Shown one piece after another: positions 22,045-33,710 of a DNA stretch of 64,000 nt. The notes under the pieces are model-generated. The model saw only the letters and a list, made by a program, of their open reading frames with translations. It ran no database searches and was not told the DNA's origin. The DNA is from Euborellia annulipes (lineage: Eukaryota > Arthropoda > Insecta > Dermaptera > Anisolabididae): positions 103,007 through 167,006 of the forward strand of contig JAKCPI010006261.1 of the NCBI GenBank assembly GCA_023213315.1, in the 5' to 3' direction. The position numbers were made by a program, and so were the translations under genes. The first letter of the stretch is position 1; every line of letters starts with the position of its first letter.

Positions 22045-22140
22045 ATTAATATTATGATCCAGGCTCATTTATTTATACTCAGTGGTACCCAAATTTAAAT
22101 AAATTATCATTTCAGCCTGAGATCTGAACCAGCACTTTTT
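22045..22140 (-). repeat. SINE-A fragment, degraded
   Basis: ATCCAGGCTCATTTATTTATAC and CAGCCTGAGATCTGAACC correspond to the SINE-A body and box B in reverse, with many changes. Confidence 0.55.
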
Positions 22141-22204
22141 GGCTTTTAATGTTCTCAATAATGACATTATCAGTATCTTTATTTAACATTGTTGTGAGTA
22201 TGTT

Positions 22205-22305
22205 TTTTTGTTGGTGGGCCAAGCTCCCCATGGGATCTCCAGCCTGCCTCGGGCATCGGTGTGCTGTCTATTGCACCAGGCCACCGGACCTTGGTGCACA
22301 GAGAT
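22205..22305 (-). repeat. tRNA-like SINE head, family C
   Basis: Shares GGGATCTCCAGCCTGCC... and CACCAGGCCACCGG with 26755-26850. On the minus strand CCGGTGGCCTGGTGCAATAG is box A-like. Box B is decayed here. Confidence 0.5.
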
Positions 22306-23309
22306 CCTGGATTAAATATTGAATACTTAAATCTCATTCAAATATATAGCCTAGATCTCGAAAAATATTTAACTAATTATCAGAGAAGGATGTTGATAAA
22401 TATTCACCAGGCTGTCTATCTTCATCTTTTATCAGTATTTTTAACGTTTCATTCACGGAGGGTGTAGAGAAAATGGATTTTTTAGCGAAGAATTAAAAAA
22501 AAGGCAGTGTTGTTTCAATGAAGGTCCTGGAGAATGGTGGTAGCCTTCGAATCAGTGAAAAGGAATTATTCTTTTAAATTAATTTTTGGCAAGAAAAAAG
22601 CAAGAAATTTCCGAAAGACATTAAGAAAACTGTTAGCATAGTCCTAATGTTCAAAAGCCTATAAATCATGAGACGGGATCTATTCAAATATCCTAATGGC
22701 TTAAGCTTAGCCTCAGGGAATTAAATACATTAAAATCTATCAATTTAAAGTGTGTCATTTCAATCTAGATTGGAAATGAAATTTTAAGAATTCATGGCAC
22801 GAAATATAAAAATCAATCAGCTTGTTTGTTTTGAGGATCCGGCACTTTTTGTTGGATTGGAGAGCCACAATGAGGCGAAGATCTTTTTTTTCTCCCATTC
22901 ATCATCACGAATGGCATGTCCTCCAAATTTTATAATTAGCACGCGTTTTTATTCTTCCAAAAAAGAACGTAAACGGTTTAATTAATTACTTAATTTGGTG
23001 GGAATAAATCATTTTATACTAAGATGTCTTAATTGATGCCCATGGCGGATTCAATTAACGACTGTTTTTGTTTTACTATTTATTTCAATTAAAGAGAAAA
23101 AAAAATCTTCAGCCTATCTGAAGAAGAAATCTTGAGACCAAATGGCCAAATATTTCAATTTTTTTTTTCTTATGTCTTAAAATTAATTATCTAAATTTAA
23201 AAAAAAAGTATTTTTTCAGATAATTTTTTATTTTATCACCTGTATAATGCAGCAGAAAAAACAAAAAACAAAGTGTCATTACAGATTTTTTCAAGAGACG
23301 TATTTAGAA
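22306..23309. other. noncoding stretch, nothing recognised
   Basis: AT-rich to mixed sequence with short open frames only. Confidence 0.45.
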
Positions 23310-23358
23310 TCCGGCATAGGACCAGTTCAGATTAGGCCGGATTAGCAAGACTTTACTG
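23310..23358 (-). mobile_element. pogo/Tigger-like MITE end
   Basis: On the minus strand CAGTAAAGTCTTGCTAATCC begins next to a TA (23359-23360), the form of a mariner/pogo terminus. It directly abuts a half hammerhead-like motif. Confidence 0.5.
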
Positions 23359-23360
23359 TA

Positions 23361-23395
23361 GTAATTCCCGACCGAAACGTCAATGACGAGTAAAA
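23361..23395 (+). repeat. half hammerhead-like motif
   Basis: CCGACCGAAACGTCAATGACG keeps the GAAACGTC side of the candidate ribozymes, but there is no CTGANGA upstream, where the pogo-like end lies. Confidence 0.4.
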
Positions 23396-24242
23396 AAAAA
23401 TATTGAAGTTTTATTTCCCTATCGACATTAATTATCTATCACTCGCTTTACAATTCCTAGTTAGTTAAAAAGCGGCTTCCTTAATTAGATTACAAAAATA
23501 AAGCAGGTATTCTTTTTTTCTCCCAAGACCAAACATAAATCATTCAAAACGTTTACAAGGAACTCATTTGATCCCTCTAAAACGATCTTTTATATCCCAT
23601 AACGTGCCCCACAAGATTTTATCTATTTCTTTAATTAACCTTCGGTAATTCAGGCTCTTATGAATCTCTCCGACCTCACAAGACATCTATTCGTTTTGAT
23701 CTATCTCCACTGAATAAAGCAAAATGTTATTTATTGTTTTATTTTGGAATAATTAAAATCTACATGCAAGTAAAAATATTATAATTAAAATTTTGACTAG
23801 TATTTAAAAGGTGATAGGATCGAGAAGTAAAAAAATTATTATTTATTTTTTTTTTTTTGTAAATATTTATGACTTAGAAAAAGACAAATAAACTAATTAA
23901 ATTAGATCAGTGATCCCCATGGGTTCCGAAAATCTATTTCAAACAATTTTTGGGTACCTCGGCCAGAATAATGGCCTTCACGTGGAGAAGGTCTGATGGC
24001 TTACTCTTAGACCCTTGGCATGGGAGGGAGAACTTTTTGAAAGCTGGAGATTTCATGGATTATTATGGGAGAAATTTAAAAAGAAATGTTTAATTTGTGA
24101 ACTATTGAAACAGTCAAAAATGCATGCTACAAATGGATCTAATGGAGCTTTCGAGCTCTAAGGATATGGAGAAGAAACAACCAGTTACTGCTTTCCACGT
24201 TAAAATTCGAGCTCTAACCCAATATCATAAATTATATTCTAT
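23396..24242. other. noncoding stretch, nothing recognised
   Basis: 23560-23720 is more balanced and non-repetitive; the rest is AT-rich. Confidence 0.4.
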
Positions 24243-24428
24243 TAAGATAGCAAATTTGCGAGATGTCTTGTGCTTAAGATTGTGCAAAATTGCACCCCCT
24301 GGAGTCGAACCAGGACCTCACGCTTTCGCTGTGGGCGGATTACCCTTATCCTAGGGCGCTTTAGGACTCGACTCCAGGGGGCGCAATTTTGCCCAATCTT
24401 AAACACATCTCGCAAATTTGCTATCTTA
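24243..24428 (-). mobile_element. palindromic element enclosing a tRNA-like domain
   Basis: Arms of about 70 bp (from TAAGATAGCAAATTTGCG to its inverse) flank a centre of about 50 bp. On the minus strand 24291-24366 can fold as a degenerate cloverleaf: acceptor GCGCCC/GGGTGC, D arm GGAT/ATCC, T arm CCTGG-TTCGACT-CCAGG with perfect box B GGTTCGACTCC. The anticodon stem pairs at only about three of five positions and the base before the anticodon is not T, so it is unlikely to be a working tRNA. The arms themselves repeat the T-arm side (CCTGGAGTCGA). Confidence 0.6.
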
Positions 24429-25538
24429 AACGATATATTGACTGGCTAATGAACAATCTATTTGAGCGTTGATTGAAAAAATTCCACCTTTTTCAAACTA
24501 AGCTCTACCTAGTTAAATTATATTCTATTATTCACTTATAATAAAATTCACAAAAATACATTAGAATAAAAAAAGTATGCTATAAAAGAATAGGATTCAG
24601 GACAAAGTTTCGATTTTATCAATATGAAGAATGGCCTAAATATTTAAAGCAAGTCTGGAATTTTTGTCATTAAAAGAATAATTCACAAAATTCGAAATAA
24701 TCTTGGTGGCTCTTAACAAAAATAATTTTTTTATAATCTCATTTGATGAGAGGGCGGCGATCACGAAGTGGGAGTCAAACTCAAATCACTAACATTTTAA
24801 TCTCTTTTAAAAACGGAGGAGAAAAAAAAAAGATAAAGTCATTAATAAATTAGAAATAAATAAATTAATTTACATCACAATCTAAAATTGTTTGACGTTA
24901 ATAGTAAAAATAAATATCCATTATGATAATTAAAACGCAAATACTGATTTCTACCTTATCAAAATTATAGGATTATTAAAGATTAATGAAAATGATAAAA
25001 ATTTGAAAATTTAATTGATAATTTTTTTTTTTCTTGATCATTTCAAAGATATTTGTGAGTTTCTAATTTTGATCAAAATAAAATTTGAGACTTTGATCAG
25101 CATGTAAAATTCTACTTTTCGATTGCTGTTCTTTATATTTTTATTGTTATCTTCTTAAATACTTGAAAATAAATTTCTCTAAATTGACGTAAAATTAAAG
25201 CAAGATCAACAATATATTTTATCAATAAAAAATTTATCTGGCATCGCACGAGATCTTAAAAAAAAAAGATTCATTTTATCAAAGCGATAAAAGTATTTTT
25301 AGAAAATAATTATCTTTTTTTTTTTTTGTAAAATAAAAAAATTCATTACTTAAATTCAAATTTTATTGGAAAATAAAATGATACTTATAAAATGATACTT
25401 TTATTAATGAGTATAAAATTAATGTTGTAGTAGTTGACTTCGTTCTCTGAAGTAAAATATTAAATAGGCCTACTACTGTATTTGATTAGGTGATTAATAA
25501 ATACTTAATTTATGCATAATAATAAAATTGGCGTATAG
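24429..25538. other. AT-rich noncoding stretch
   Basis: No gene or repeat recognised. Confidence 0.5.
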
Positions 25539-25712
25539 GCCATCCGAGTAAAAGATTAAAAATGCCACACGCCCGCAGCAGGTCTGCATAGTGAACCTTT
25601 AGGGACACACACGCCCGCACCAGGGACGACACACGTAGATCGAACACAAGGTTCACTATGCAGACCTGCTGTGGGCGTGTGTATCCATCGATCATTTTTA
25701 CTCGGGCATGGC
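25539..25712. mobile_element. foldback element
   Basis: Arms run from GCCATCCGAGTAAAA to its inverse TTTTACTCGGGCATGGC and include GCAGGTCTGCATAGTGAACC and its complement. The loop is about 60 bp. The arms contain CACACGCCCGCA. Frames on the minus strand are palindrome artefacts. Confidence 0.8.
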
Positions 25713-26119
25713 TGGCAAAAATAAAATTTGCTAAATTTTTTTGATTTAAATAAATTTGAACAAAAACAAGATAGAAGTATCGACAAAGTGAGATTGTATT
25801 GTTGAAGAGGTTCTTCGTATTAAATTTTTTGGGGGGGTTTTTTCAAACAATAATAAATCTATGTCATAAAAGCCTTCACAAATTTTTTTGTTTCAAGAGA
25901 AGAAATATAGTATTAATAATTCATTATGATATGAGAATATTAACTTAACAAGCGAAAAATTTAATATTAAGCTTAATTTTAATAAGCTAAAATATTTTAT
26001 TCCTCAATTTATTTGTATTTGTTCCAATGAATAAATCCGAAGATCTTAAACATAGATGAACGTAACTGACTTTGGGAGGATTAAAGCCTTTAGAACAAGA
26101 TAGAAAAATTAGGGAATTA
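25713..26119. other. AT-rich noncoding stretch, nothing recognised
   Basis: No repeat or coding signal. Confidence 0.45.
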
Positions 26120-26290
26120 GTAGTATTAGGTGGCCTGGTCGTGTGCCTAAGCCCTTAACCAAATGCAAGAGAGGCACCTGCACGTGGGCCGGTCAAACCG
26201 GTCACAAGACAAACCGGCCACAAGAAAAATTCCTTGGGAGACTCTGACCAGGGGTCAGAGTAATGTCCTGGCAAAATATCCAAGAAGAGG
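26120..26290. other. GC-richer segment with nested CCGGT palindromes
   Basis: GGTGGCCTGGTCGTGTGCC is box A-like, as in SINE-C heads. It is followed by GGCCGGTCAAACCGGTCACA and AACCGGCCACAAG, short direct and inverted copies. Perhaps a degraded SINE-C. Confidence 0.35.
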
Positions 26291-26579
26291 GTGGGAGAGA
26301 ATTTAAAAACCGATATATAAAAAAAACTTCCGGATTCTGTTGGAAATTGAAAAATGAGCAAGGGATATTTCAAAAAATGTGACTACTAGGCTTCATCAAT
26401 TATACATATATAAAATTCAGAAATAAATACCTCAGAGAATTTAGAAATACTTGATTTGAATCAAGAACAAACATATTTGTTTAATAATTAATACAGAATC
26501 ATTTTTGATTAATTCTGAGACGAGGTTTAAGAAGGAAACTTGATTAATACAGATTTCTCTTTAAATTTAATCCCAGTTG

Positions 26580-26632
26580 CAGTAGCGTCATTTCAACTTT
26601 TTCTTGGAGGGGGGCAATTTTTTTTTCTTAAA
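26580..26632 (+). repeat. hAT-like terminal fragment
   Basis: CAGTAGCGTCATTTC followed by a G run resembles the G-rich hAT-like ends at 15865 and 30162. Confidence 0.4.
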
Positions 26633-26744
26633 TATTTTCGAGATTTATATATTTAAATCAGATATTAGTATTGAAAACATCTCGATTCTTTTCGGACTTA
26701 ACTAAGTCAGAGAGATATATATCTAACAAAGCTGTGAGTGTTAT

Positions 26745-26852
26745 TTATTGGCGAGGCCAAACATCATATGGCCCTCGGGAATCGAATCCAGGATCTCCAG
26801 CCTTTCCGGGCCATAGGCCATTCCACCAGGCCACCGGCTACCAGTTATGGCA
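26745..26852 (-). repeat. tRNA-derived SINE head, family C
   Basis: On the minus strand GGTGGCCTGGTGGAATGGCC is box A-like and GGATTCGATTCCC is a good box B, about 50 bases apart. Related to 22205-22305. Confidence 0.6.
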
Positions 26853-27699
26853 TGTAATTTCTCTCCTAAACTTATTCACCAAACTATATCAACAAACTAG
26901 AATCAATTTTCTTATTGAAATTTGCATAATTTAGCGAGGATGGATATAGGAAATTATCCGAAGTCAGTGTTAATTAGATCAACAGACCCTGGTTGAGAAA
27001 GACAGGCAGAACAGAAAATCCCAATTTGAACTCGGCAAACACATTATTAACATAAAATTAAAAAAAAAATTTAAATTAATAATTATTTCTTTTATTTCGA
27101 CATAAGAAATTTCATAGTCATATTTCAGTAATTAATTTTTGATAAAAAAAAAAATTTGCTACACCAATTTAATTTATTTAAAAGAGTTTTGAAATTCAAT
27201 CAGAATTATTAATACCTTAAAAGATAAAAAAATAAATCGAAGATATAATTCGTATTATTTAATTAAAAATTCCAGCGAATTTAATTGATTAAGATTTTGT
27301 TAATTTTTTTTTTCTTTAATAGTTTTAAGCCGCTAGGCAACTGTGCCTCTTAATTAACACTTTTTTTTTTTATTTAATCCGGTTTAGATTTACTTGAATT
27401 GAAAATTTTAAGCGGGGCATCTGGCGGACGCACGCGTGCCCAAAAATTATGAGTCCTTCTAATTACCTCTTTAACGGGCAAAGGGCGTTATCAACAGGGG
27501 AGGTGCTTCACCTCTGATCGATGAGTTCCCATCTGTTGTGGGATTCTTACAGATAAGAATATACCGTTTTATGTATATGAGCAATCTCTCCTTATTAAAT
27601 TTTTTATCTGTTTAATTTTTTTCCTCATTAAGATTTTAATAAATATTCCATTATAGAAGTGAAATTAATATTTTTTCGTGGTTGATTAATAAAGTACAA
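26853..27699. other. noncoding stretch
   Basis: Mostly AT-rich. 27410-27560 is more balanced (GCGGACGCACGCGTGCCC, then AAAGGGCGTTATCAACAGGG) but unassigned. Confidence 0.4.
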
Positions 27700-27905
27700 G
27701 TTGAATATGGCGCGGCGAAGCCGCGCCATAATCAACTTGGCCCTGGCGGGCGGCGTCTCTTACGCGTTTAGTAGTTAAAAATTTTGAATTTGCCTCTCCG
27801 ACTCCGCCCTCTCTGAATTTCGCCAATCAGCGCTATCCCTGAGGCATACCTGAGGCCTGATTGGTGGGTTCACACATCGGACACCGGTTTAAGGGCTTTA
27901 TATAT
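27700..27905. repeat. GC-rich palindrome and a two-copy repeat
   Basis: ATGGCGCGGCGAAGCCGCGCCAT (27708-27730) is a near-perfect hairpin. 27815-27905 repeats 1225-1268 in inverse orientation. Confidence 0.6.
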
Positions 27906-27947
27906 AAGTATGATAGTTACTCCGCAAATTTCAAGTCTTTTGTAATT

Positions 27948-28227
27948 GCCCTCGGGGCATGGCGTAGAGGTTAGCGTGCTAACCTCATATACCAAACGTC
28001 GCGGGTTCGGACCCCAGGCAGTCCGATGATTTTATTTAAGCCATTTGGATACCAAATGGCTTAAATAAGAATGCCTGGACCCCATATAGGCCTATGTATA
28101 TTTATCAATAACGGATATCGTAAAAAGTCTTATATGGCCTGATTTGCCGAAAAGACTGTGTGAATGTGTGTGTGTGAGTGTGAATGAGAAAAAAGTGTGA
28201 GTGTTTTTTTTTAAACAAAAAAAAAAT
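27948..28227 (+). repeat. tRNA-derived SINE, family A, full length
   Basis: The best copy. Head GGGGCATGGCGTAGAGGTTAG (box A) and GCGGGTTCGGACCCCAGG (box B); body with ATTTGGATACCAAATGG; GCCGAAAAGACTGTGTGAAT; tail GTGAGTGTGAATGAG then an A/T run. The 15-bp duplication AAGTCTTTTGTAATT lies at 27933-27947 and 28228-28242. Pol III would transcribe it from the internal boxes if active. Confidence 0.95.
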
Positions 28228-28363
28228 AAGTCTTTTGTAATTCATAAATCACTATTCTATAAAATTAGAGTCGAATTCCTTGCAGGGTCGAGGACAGAAA
28301 GTTTTTTGAGGTGGTTTAGACGATCTGGACGATTGTCCCACACAATTAATAAATTTTAAAGTA

Positions 28364-28581
28364 CAGTGGAACCTCGCTTAACGAGCATAATTCGTTCCAG
28401 AATCATATTCGTTATGCGAAACAATAGAGCTATCCCGCCCAGCACACAGATTGATGCGTACACTCCGGGACTTCCCGTCTCTTCACCATGCGTTATGCGA
28501 AACGTCGCTCGTTAAGCAAGTCATTCTTTAACAATTTGTTTTGCTCGTAATGCGAATTACTCGTTATGTGAGGTTCTAATT
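28364..28581. mobile_element. pogo/mariner-type MITE
   Basis: Left end CAGTGGAACCTCGCTTAACG follows a TA (28362-28363). The right end GTTATGTGAGGTTCT is its decayed inverse, followed by TA (28582-28583). Interior repeats of CGTTATGCGAAAC and CTCGTTAAGC. No transposase. Confidence 0.75.
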
Positions 28582-28583
28582 TA

Positions 28584-30161
28584 ATTTTTAAGTTTTTTAT
28601 TTAATTTTAAGGCCGTTTATTTTACTCTCTTTTAGTACATTTTTTTTTTGTTGAGATTCCGGTGGGTCTGAAACTCGATTTTTCCCTCCCTCATTCTTAA
28701 AAATCGTAAGTAACAACAAAATTAGTTTTAAATTTCATTGTATTCAAATATTCGAAGGGGTAGTAATTAAATCATAGAACTGTCAAGAATTTAGAAGTAG
28801 GCTATATGTATGAGTGATGCCTGGAATTAATTTGATGTTATCGGGGAAAAAATTTCATATTATTATTTCAATAAGATATTTTCTTCCTTTAAAATTAAAT
28901 TTTTTTCTTTTGTAAAGGGAGACTATATAATTTATTAGAAGTCTTTTAATGGATATAAATTAATTCATTCTTGTTTAATGATCATCCAATGAGCATGGAG
29001 GTTGAATCCATTCATTAATAAGCCATAAAGATATTAAATTTCTATCTCTGTTAATGAAACTATCAGCCGGATTCAGTTTTCGATTAAATCCCTTCTTATT
29101 AAAAACACGCCGGTTCCATTTATCATTAAATAAAAAAAAAAGTTAATTTAAACTTGGTTTAGACAATTCAATAAAGGATCTAAATTTAATATTATTGGAA
29201 GTTTTGATAAATATCAAACGATTAATGAAAAAAGTTTTTGTTGCTGAATTCAATATTTCTTTTTACTTTATCAAACAAAGAATAATGATTATAACGAAGA
29301 AGAAATGTTTTCAAATTTTAAAAGAATATTTTGTAGAATTTTATTCAAAAGAAAAAATTTTGATTGCGGATTCTTTGAATGCTTAATTGAAACTAAATTT
29401 AGTTTTTCGAAATATCTAATTGATTTAGACTTTCTCGATGATTGTTATTGATAAAATATATTTTGAATTTTTTGAAATTTAATAAACCTCTTTATCAGGG
29501 TTAAATGTACATGAATGTACAAATGGCCTTAACAAAAGTGTTCAAAATTATTTGTTATTAAAGGCTATAGGTGATCAAATGTGGGCTAGTTTATTTTATT
29601 CAGTATAATAATAGATCTTGGCTAATTATGAGAGGCATCGATCAGTGATCAGTAATCCCACCGTTCCCCCACTCCCCTGGCACCTGCGGCACCTGGTCCC
29701 GATTCATCAGGGCTAGTTTTTTTTTTCTATTAAAAAATATCATGGCTTTTTTTACTTTATTACAATTTTATTATTTAAAAAAAAATATTAATGAAGATTA
29801 ATAGAGCAGATTAAAAGTCATAAACAAAAAGAAAAAAAAATTGATCCGATGTGTGATAATTAAATATCCGTTTTATTATTATTATTTTTATACGTTAGGT
29901 TTTTAAGATAAATATTTGAAATTTGTGGGTAGTTAATCATCGTTAGAAACGTCCTGTTGAAGAACATAGCCAATAACATAGATATAGACAACAACTGGGT
30001 TTGAAAATAAATAAATAAAGGAAAAAAAAAAAAAAAAAAACAGGTAAATTAAGCCATTATTATTATTATTATTACCCATTCCTTTTTTAATAAGCTGATT
30101 TGAAATATAGATAATAAAAAAGGATAAAAAAAATAAAAGAAATATTTGGATTTAATAAATG
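28584..30161. other. AT-rich noncoding stretch
   Basis: Homopolymers and TTA microsatellite tracts (29872-29888, 30057-30075). No gene or element assigned. Confidence 0.5.
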
Positions 30162-30250
30162 CAGTGGCGTAACTTACACCCCCCGCAAACCCCGCCCCGG
30201 ACCTTGGGGGCCCGGTCTGGTGGGACCAGAAGCGGGGGGGGGGGGTGCCA
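30162..30250 (+). repeat. hAT-like G/C-rich terminal fragment
   Basis: CAGTGGCGTAACTTACACC resembles the inverse of the end of the 38255-38398 hAT MITE (CATGGGCGTAACTAG). Followed by C runs and a G run at 30233-30245. Confidence 0.5.
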
Positions 30251-30420
30251 TACAGAAGAAAAAAATAATCAGGGATAAAGCAAAGACAAATTTTATAAAG
30301 GTAATATACGAAAAAACGGCCAACAAAATTAAACTTCTTAGAGAATTTTTTTTTTTAATATAGAATAGTTGAACTCAATTGAAAAGAAGGTGGGGTTTTT
30401 AGTTTGTCCTTATATTTATA
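30251..30420. other. AT-rich noncoding stretch
   Basis: Nothing recognised. Confidence 0.4.
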
Positions 30421-30426
30421 ATTTAT

Positions 30427-30738
30427 TCAGTCGGGCGTGTTATCTTGTTGGCTGAAACGGCTACAACGTGTAAGTGACATGTTTAAGACGCCATTGACTG
30501 CACGTGTAGCAGATAAGGAACCGAAGAAATTAAGAGATATTTTTTCTAGAATGTTAATGCTACTGCTTTGCTCCCGTTCAGTGGCACAAACTCGCCAACC
30601 TCTCTCAACTTCACTGGGTGTCTCTAAAGAATAGATGCTATTTACATTTTTGTCTTTATTTGTGTTGGTAAAATTGAAGACCTTACACCATAATTGTTCA
30701 TATGAAAATTTCGTCGATGATCGCCTGAAGTTAGGCAA
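30427..30738 (-). pseudogene. unidentified open frame, perhaps a transposon remnant
   Basis: A 103-codon frame starting at a non-ATG codon, with the C-terminal part ATRAVNGVLNMSLTRCSRFS. Composition is more protein-like than most frames in this AT-rich window, and a hAT-like terminus (30791) lies just beside it. No domain is recognised and no splice sites were defined. A transposase tail is possible; chance is also possible. Confidence 0.25.
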
Positions 30739-30790
30739 CCCAAATGACTTTCTTTTAATTGCCTTAAAGGAAGCGTTTTAGTCTTTAGAG

Positions 30791-30870
30791 CAGTGGTTCC
30801 CAATCGGTGTTCCCCGGCACCCAAGGGAGTGCGAGAATAGCTAAGGGGTGCCGCGAGATATTTTGATAAA
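30791..30870 (+). mobile_element. hAT-like terminus
   Basis: CAGTGGTTCCCAATCGGTGT followed by TCCCCGGCACCCAAGGGAG is the typical start of hAT elements. The element extends to the right; the far end is not defined. Confidence 0.5.
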
Positions 30871-31464
30871 CCAAATAAGAATTTCCTTCTAATTAATATT
30901 AATATAATGAATTAATAGCTAATAAACTTTTTGCACGTTTTTTGAAAATTAATATGGCTTAAAATTACATGAAAAATGATAGTAGATAAACTTTACAACA
31001 AAGTAAGAAGTCAATAAAAAATAAACAATACTTCCTCTCTATATAGGGTAAAGGAAAGAAAAAAACTGACTATAAAAAAAAAATCAAACAAAAAAATTGA
31101 GTTTAGAAAATTTAAAGAGTTGAGACAAAAAGATCAAATTAATCGATGTATTGATAACTTACAAATTTCTCGATCAGGTAAAAAAGAAGGAAGTAGATGA
31201 ATTCTTTCATTACCTGAAACAAGGAAATAAATAAAAAATTAGTTATTTAAAAATAAAATGTATTTAGAGAAAAAAAAAGAAATTGATTAGTAGGTGTAAT
31301 AAAAATAATAATATTTGTTTAAAAATTACGGTAGGATTAAAAAAAAAAAAAACAAAATACATAAACATTCAATAATTAGAGGTATAAGTGTTTTTTTTTT
31401 TTTTTTTTTTTTTGTAAGCAAAAACATCCATCTATGTTTATCTTTTTTTGTTATAAAATTTTTT
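30871..31464. other. AT-rich noncoding stretch
   Basis: A and T homopolymers (for example 31389-31414). Might be hAT interior. No coding signal. Confidence 0.45.
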
Positions 31465-31850
31465 TTTGAATCTTCTACAGGTACTATCATGGTCAATGCT
31501 CGGCCGAATTAAAATCAATTATTCCACACAATGCAACATATACACGGACACAAGGGAGGCATCATCCCAGCATCCCTATGCTGTTCAGATCACGACTAAC
31601 AGAACTAGTCAATTCCAATCTTCCTTTGTACCCATGACCTCCCGCGATTGGAGCAAGCTCCCTGCGTCTATCTTCCCCAAAACGTACAATCTTCAGACTT
31701 TCAAGTCTAATCCCAACAGGCATCTTCTCAGTTCCCGCAGTTGAGTTCCCCTTTTATGCTTCTCCTTTTGTTTTTATTTTCTTCCTGGCTGCATGTGACC
31801 ACTGGTCATTATAGGTCTTCGGACCTTATGCACCCATTCCAAAAAAAAAA
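31465..31850 (+). mobile_element. 3' end of a LINE (non-LTR retrotransposon)
   Basis: The open frame ends at the stop codon 31742-31744. Its C-terminal part, with HPYAVQITTNRTSQFQSSF, then SRDWSKLPASIF and TFKSNPNRHL, matches the conserved C-terminus after the reverse transcriptase of CR1/Jockey-type LINEs, where an aromatic-arginine-x-W-x-x-LP motif is usual. A short 3' UTR (GACCACTGGTCATTATAGGT) runs into an A-rich tail at 31841-31875. Reverse transcriptase and endonuclease are gone, so it is a typical 5'-truncated dead copy. Confidence 0.8.
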
Positions 31851-31875
31851 AAAATAATAATAATAAATAAATAAA

Positions 31876-32997
31876 ATGGTATTGTATAAATACAGAGGTG
31901 ATAAATAGTCAATTTATTTATAAAAAGTTATAAAATACTTTTAAAGAATAAATCTGAATTCTTAACGAACGCCCGAAACGTTAATTGCTTAATTAAAATA
32001 ACTATTTTTAAAATTTTTCTATTGCATAATGACTGATTATTATTTGTATATTATATAAATATTTTTTGCAGGGGACAAGGAATTTTGGGATTCTCTAAAG
32101 ATAGGTAAGAAGAACATGCGAACAATTTTAAGCTCCTAAACTACTAACAGCAACCACGTGGAAGTAGTATCCAGAGAAGCACGTTGAATCACGCGAGCTG
32201 ACCTGATCTACCAAAAAGCATGCCAATCACGCACACACGCACACGAGCTATCACTGACCTAGCGCAACATTCGCCTATAGTGTTCTGGACTTGGACTTTG
32301 TTCTTAGAAAGTGTTCTCTAGTTCTAATAGTTTTCAAATTAATGTAGAGTTCGGTTCGCTATCATAAAAGAAGTAAGACTATTATGAATAAAACCCCTAA
32401 AAAAAGATTAAAAATTTAATAAAGGCTTTAAGACATTTTTGACTACAAAGATAATGTGTAACTTAGCGATGAATTAAATTTATAAAAAATTTTATGGAAG
32501 TGAACGCACAACAAACAAATTTCTTTTTCCATTGTTAGACAAAAGTTATGTGATATGCTGTCTTATCAGATTTTTTTGTGTATATCTAATTTCCAATTGC
32601 ATATTAAAACCCAAGAGATAACATTTTTTATTTAATTTTTTTTATATAAAAATTTAGAATAGGTTATCCTAATTAAATAATAGACGCTCTGATAAATTGT
32701 TTAATTATTCTAAATTTGTAATTCATCTTAATTATATGAGTAGTGTTCAAATATCTTTTTTAATTATTTATTTATATTAATGCACTTAGGCAGTAATATT
32801 AATTAATATCCAAGTATATTATTTTTTAAGAAAAAAATTACTAACAAGAGTATTTATTATAACAGTCAATTGAAAAAACATACGGCTAAAAATTTCTATT
32901 AAAATTCTATTATAATTTATAAATCCTCGCCCCTTGCTCCCTGTGAATGTATGAAAATATTACCATTATCCAAAGAAGTAGGTGGCTGTTGATTTAT
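31876..32997. other. noncoding stretch
   Basis: ACGCCCGAAACGTTAATTGC at 31968-31987 resembles the GAAACGTT half of a hammerhead-like motif. 32120-32290 is more balanced. The rest is AT-rich. Confidence 0.4.
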
Positions 32998-33710
32998 ATA
33001 CAAGGAAGTAAGCAGGACCAGCCAAAAATTAAAGCCTCCGATTTTTGACCATTAACGAAAACATTATTTTTCCATCATCAGTATTTCAAATTGCAGAAGA
33101 GATAATGATCATTCTCACTGATTGAGTCAATGAATAACACCCATAAATATAATACATATTCAGGTCTATTCTCTAAAAACAGACTTTAAAATTTAAAATC
33201 AACAAATGGGTGTTAAAAAGTAATTTAAAAACAATCAGCGTTAAAAAATGCTATTTTCTAAACAAAGTTTTAACAGCAACATGTTGATTTTATTTCAAAG
33301 CTATCAAAATCACAACCTTACTTTTTAGGTTAAGGACGCCATTTTTATTTTAAATACGACGTTAAAATATTAAAGGCACCACCTAGGCATGACATTAATT
33401 TTTAACGCTAATTACTAAATATTAACGCTTTTGGCTTTAAAGTTTTTGTTTACAGAATAGCTATTTGAGGCAAGGAAGTGTTAAAATGAATTAATGTTAA
33501 AAGTTCACGTTTTTGCTTGGAGAAATAAAAGTTAACGTTTTTGCTTAGAGAATAGACCTGAATAAATGTAATGTGCCCTTTTAACAACTCCGGGACATAT
33601 ACAATTTGAAAGACTGATGATGGGAAAATAAATTTTTCCCGAAAAGTCTCGTTAATTGTAATAAAATCGGAGGCTTTAATGTTTGGCTGCTCCTTCTCTC
33701 TTCCTTGTAT
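32998..33710. mobile_element. foldback DNA element
   Basis: Arms of about 170-190 bp: 32998-33186 (ATACAAGGAAGTAAGC...AATAGACC inverse) pair imperfectly with 33545-33710 (GAATAGACCTGAAT...CTTCCTTGTAT). The loop of about 350 bp has inverted and direct copies of TTAACGTTTTTGCTTAGAG. No transposase. Confidence 0.75.

Noticed and set aside
24291..24385. Functional tRNA gene
   Set aside because: Box B is perfect but the anticodon stem is broken, the base before the anticodon is not T, and the sequence is embedded in a palindrome.
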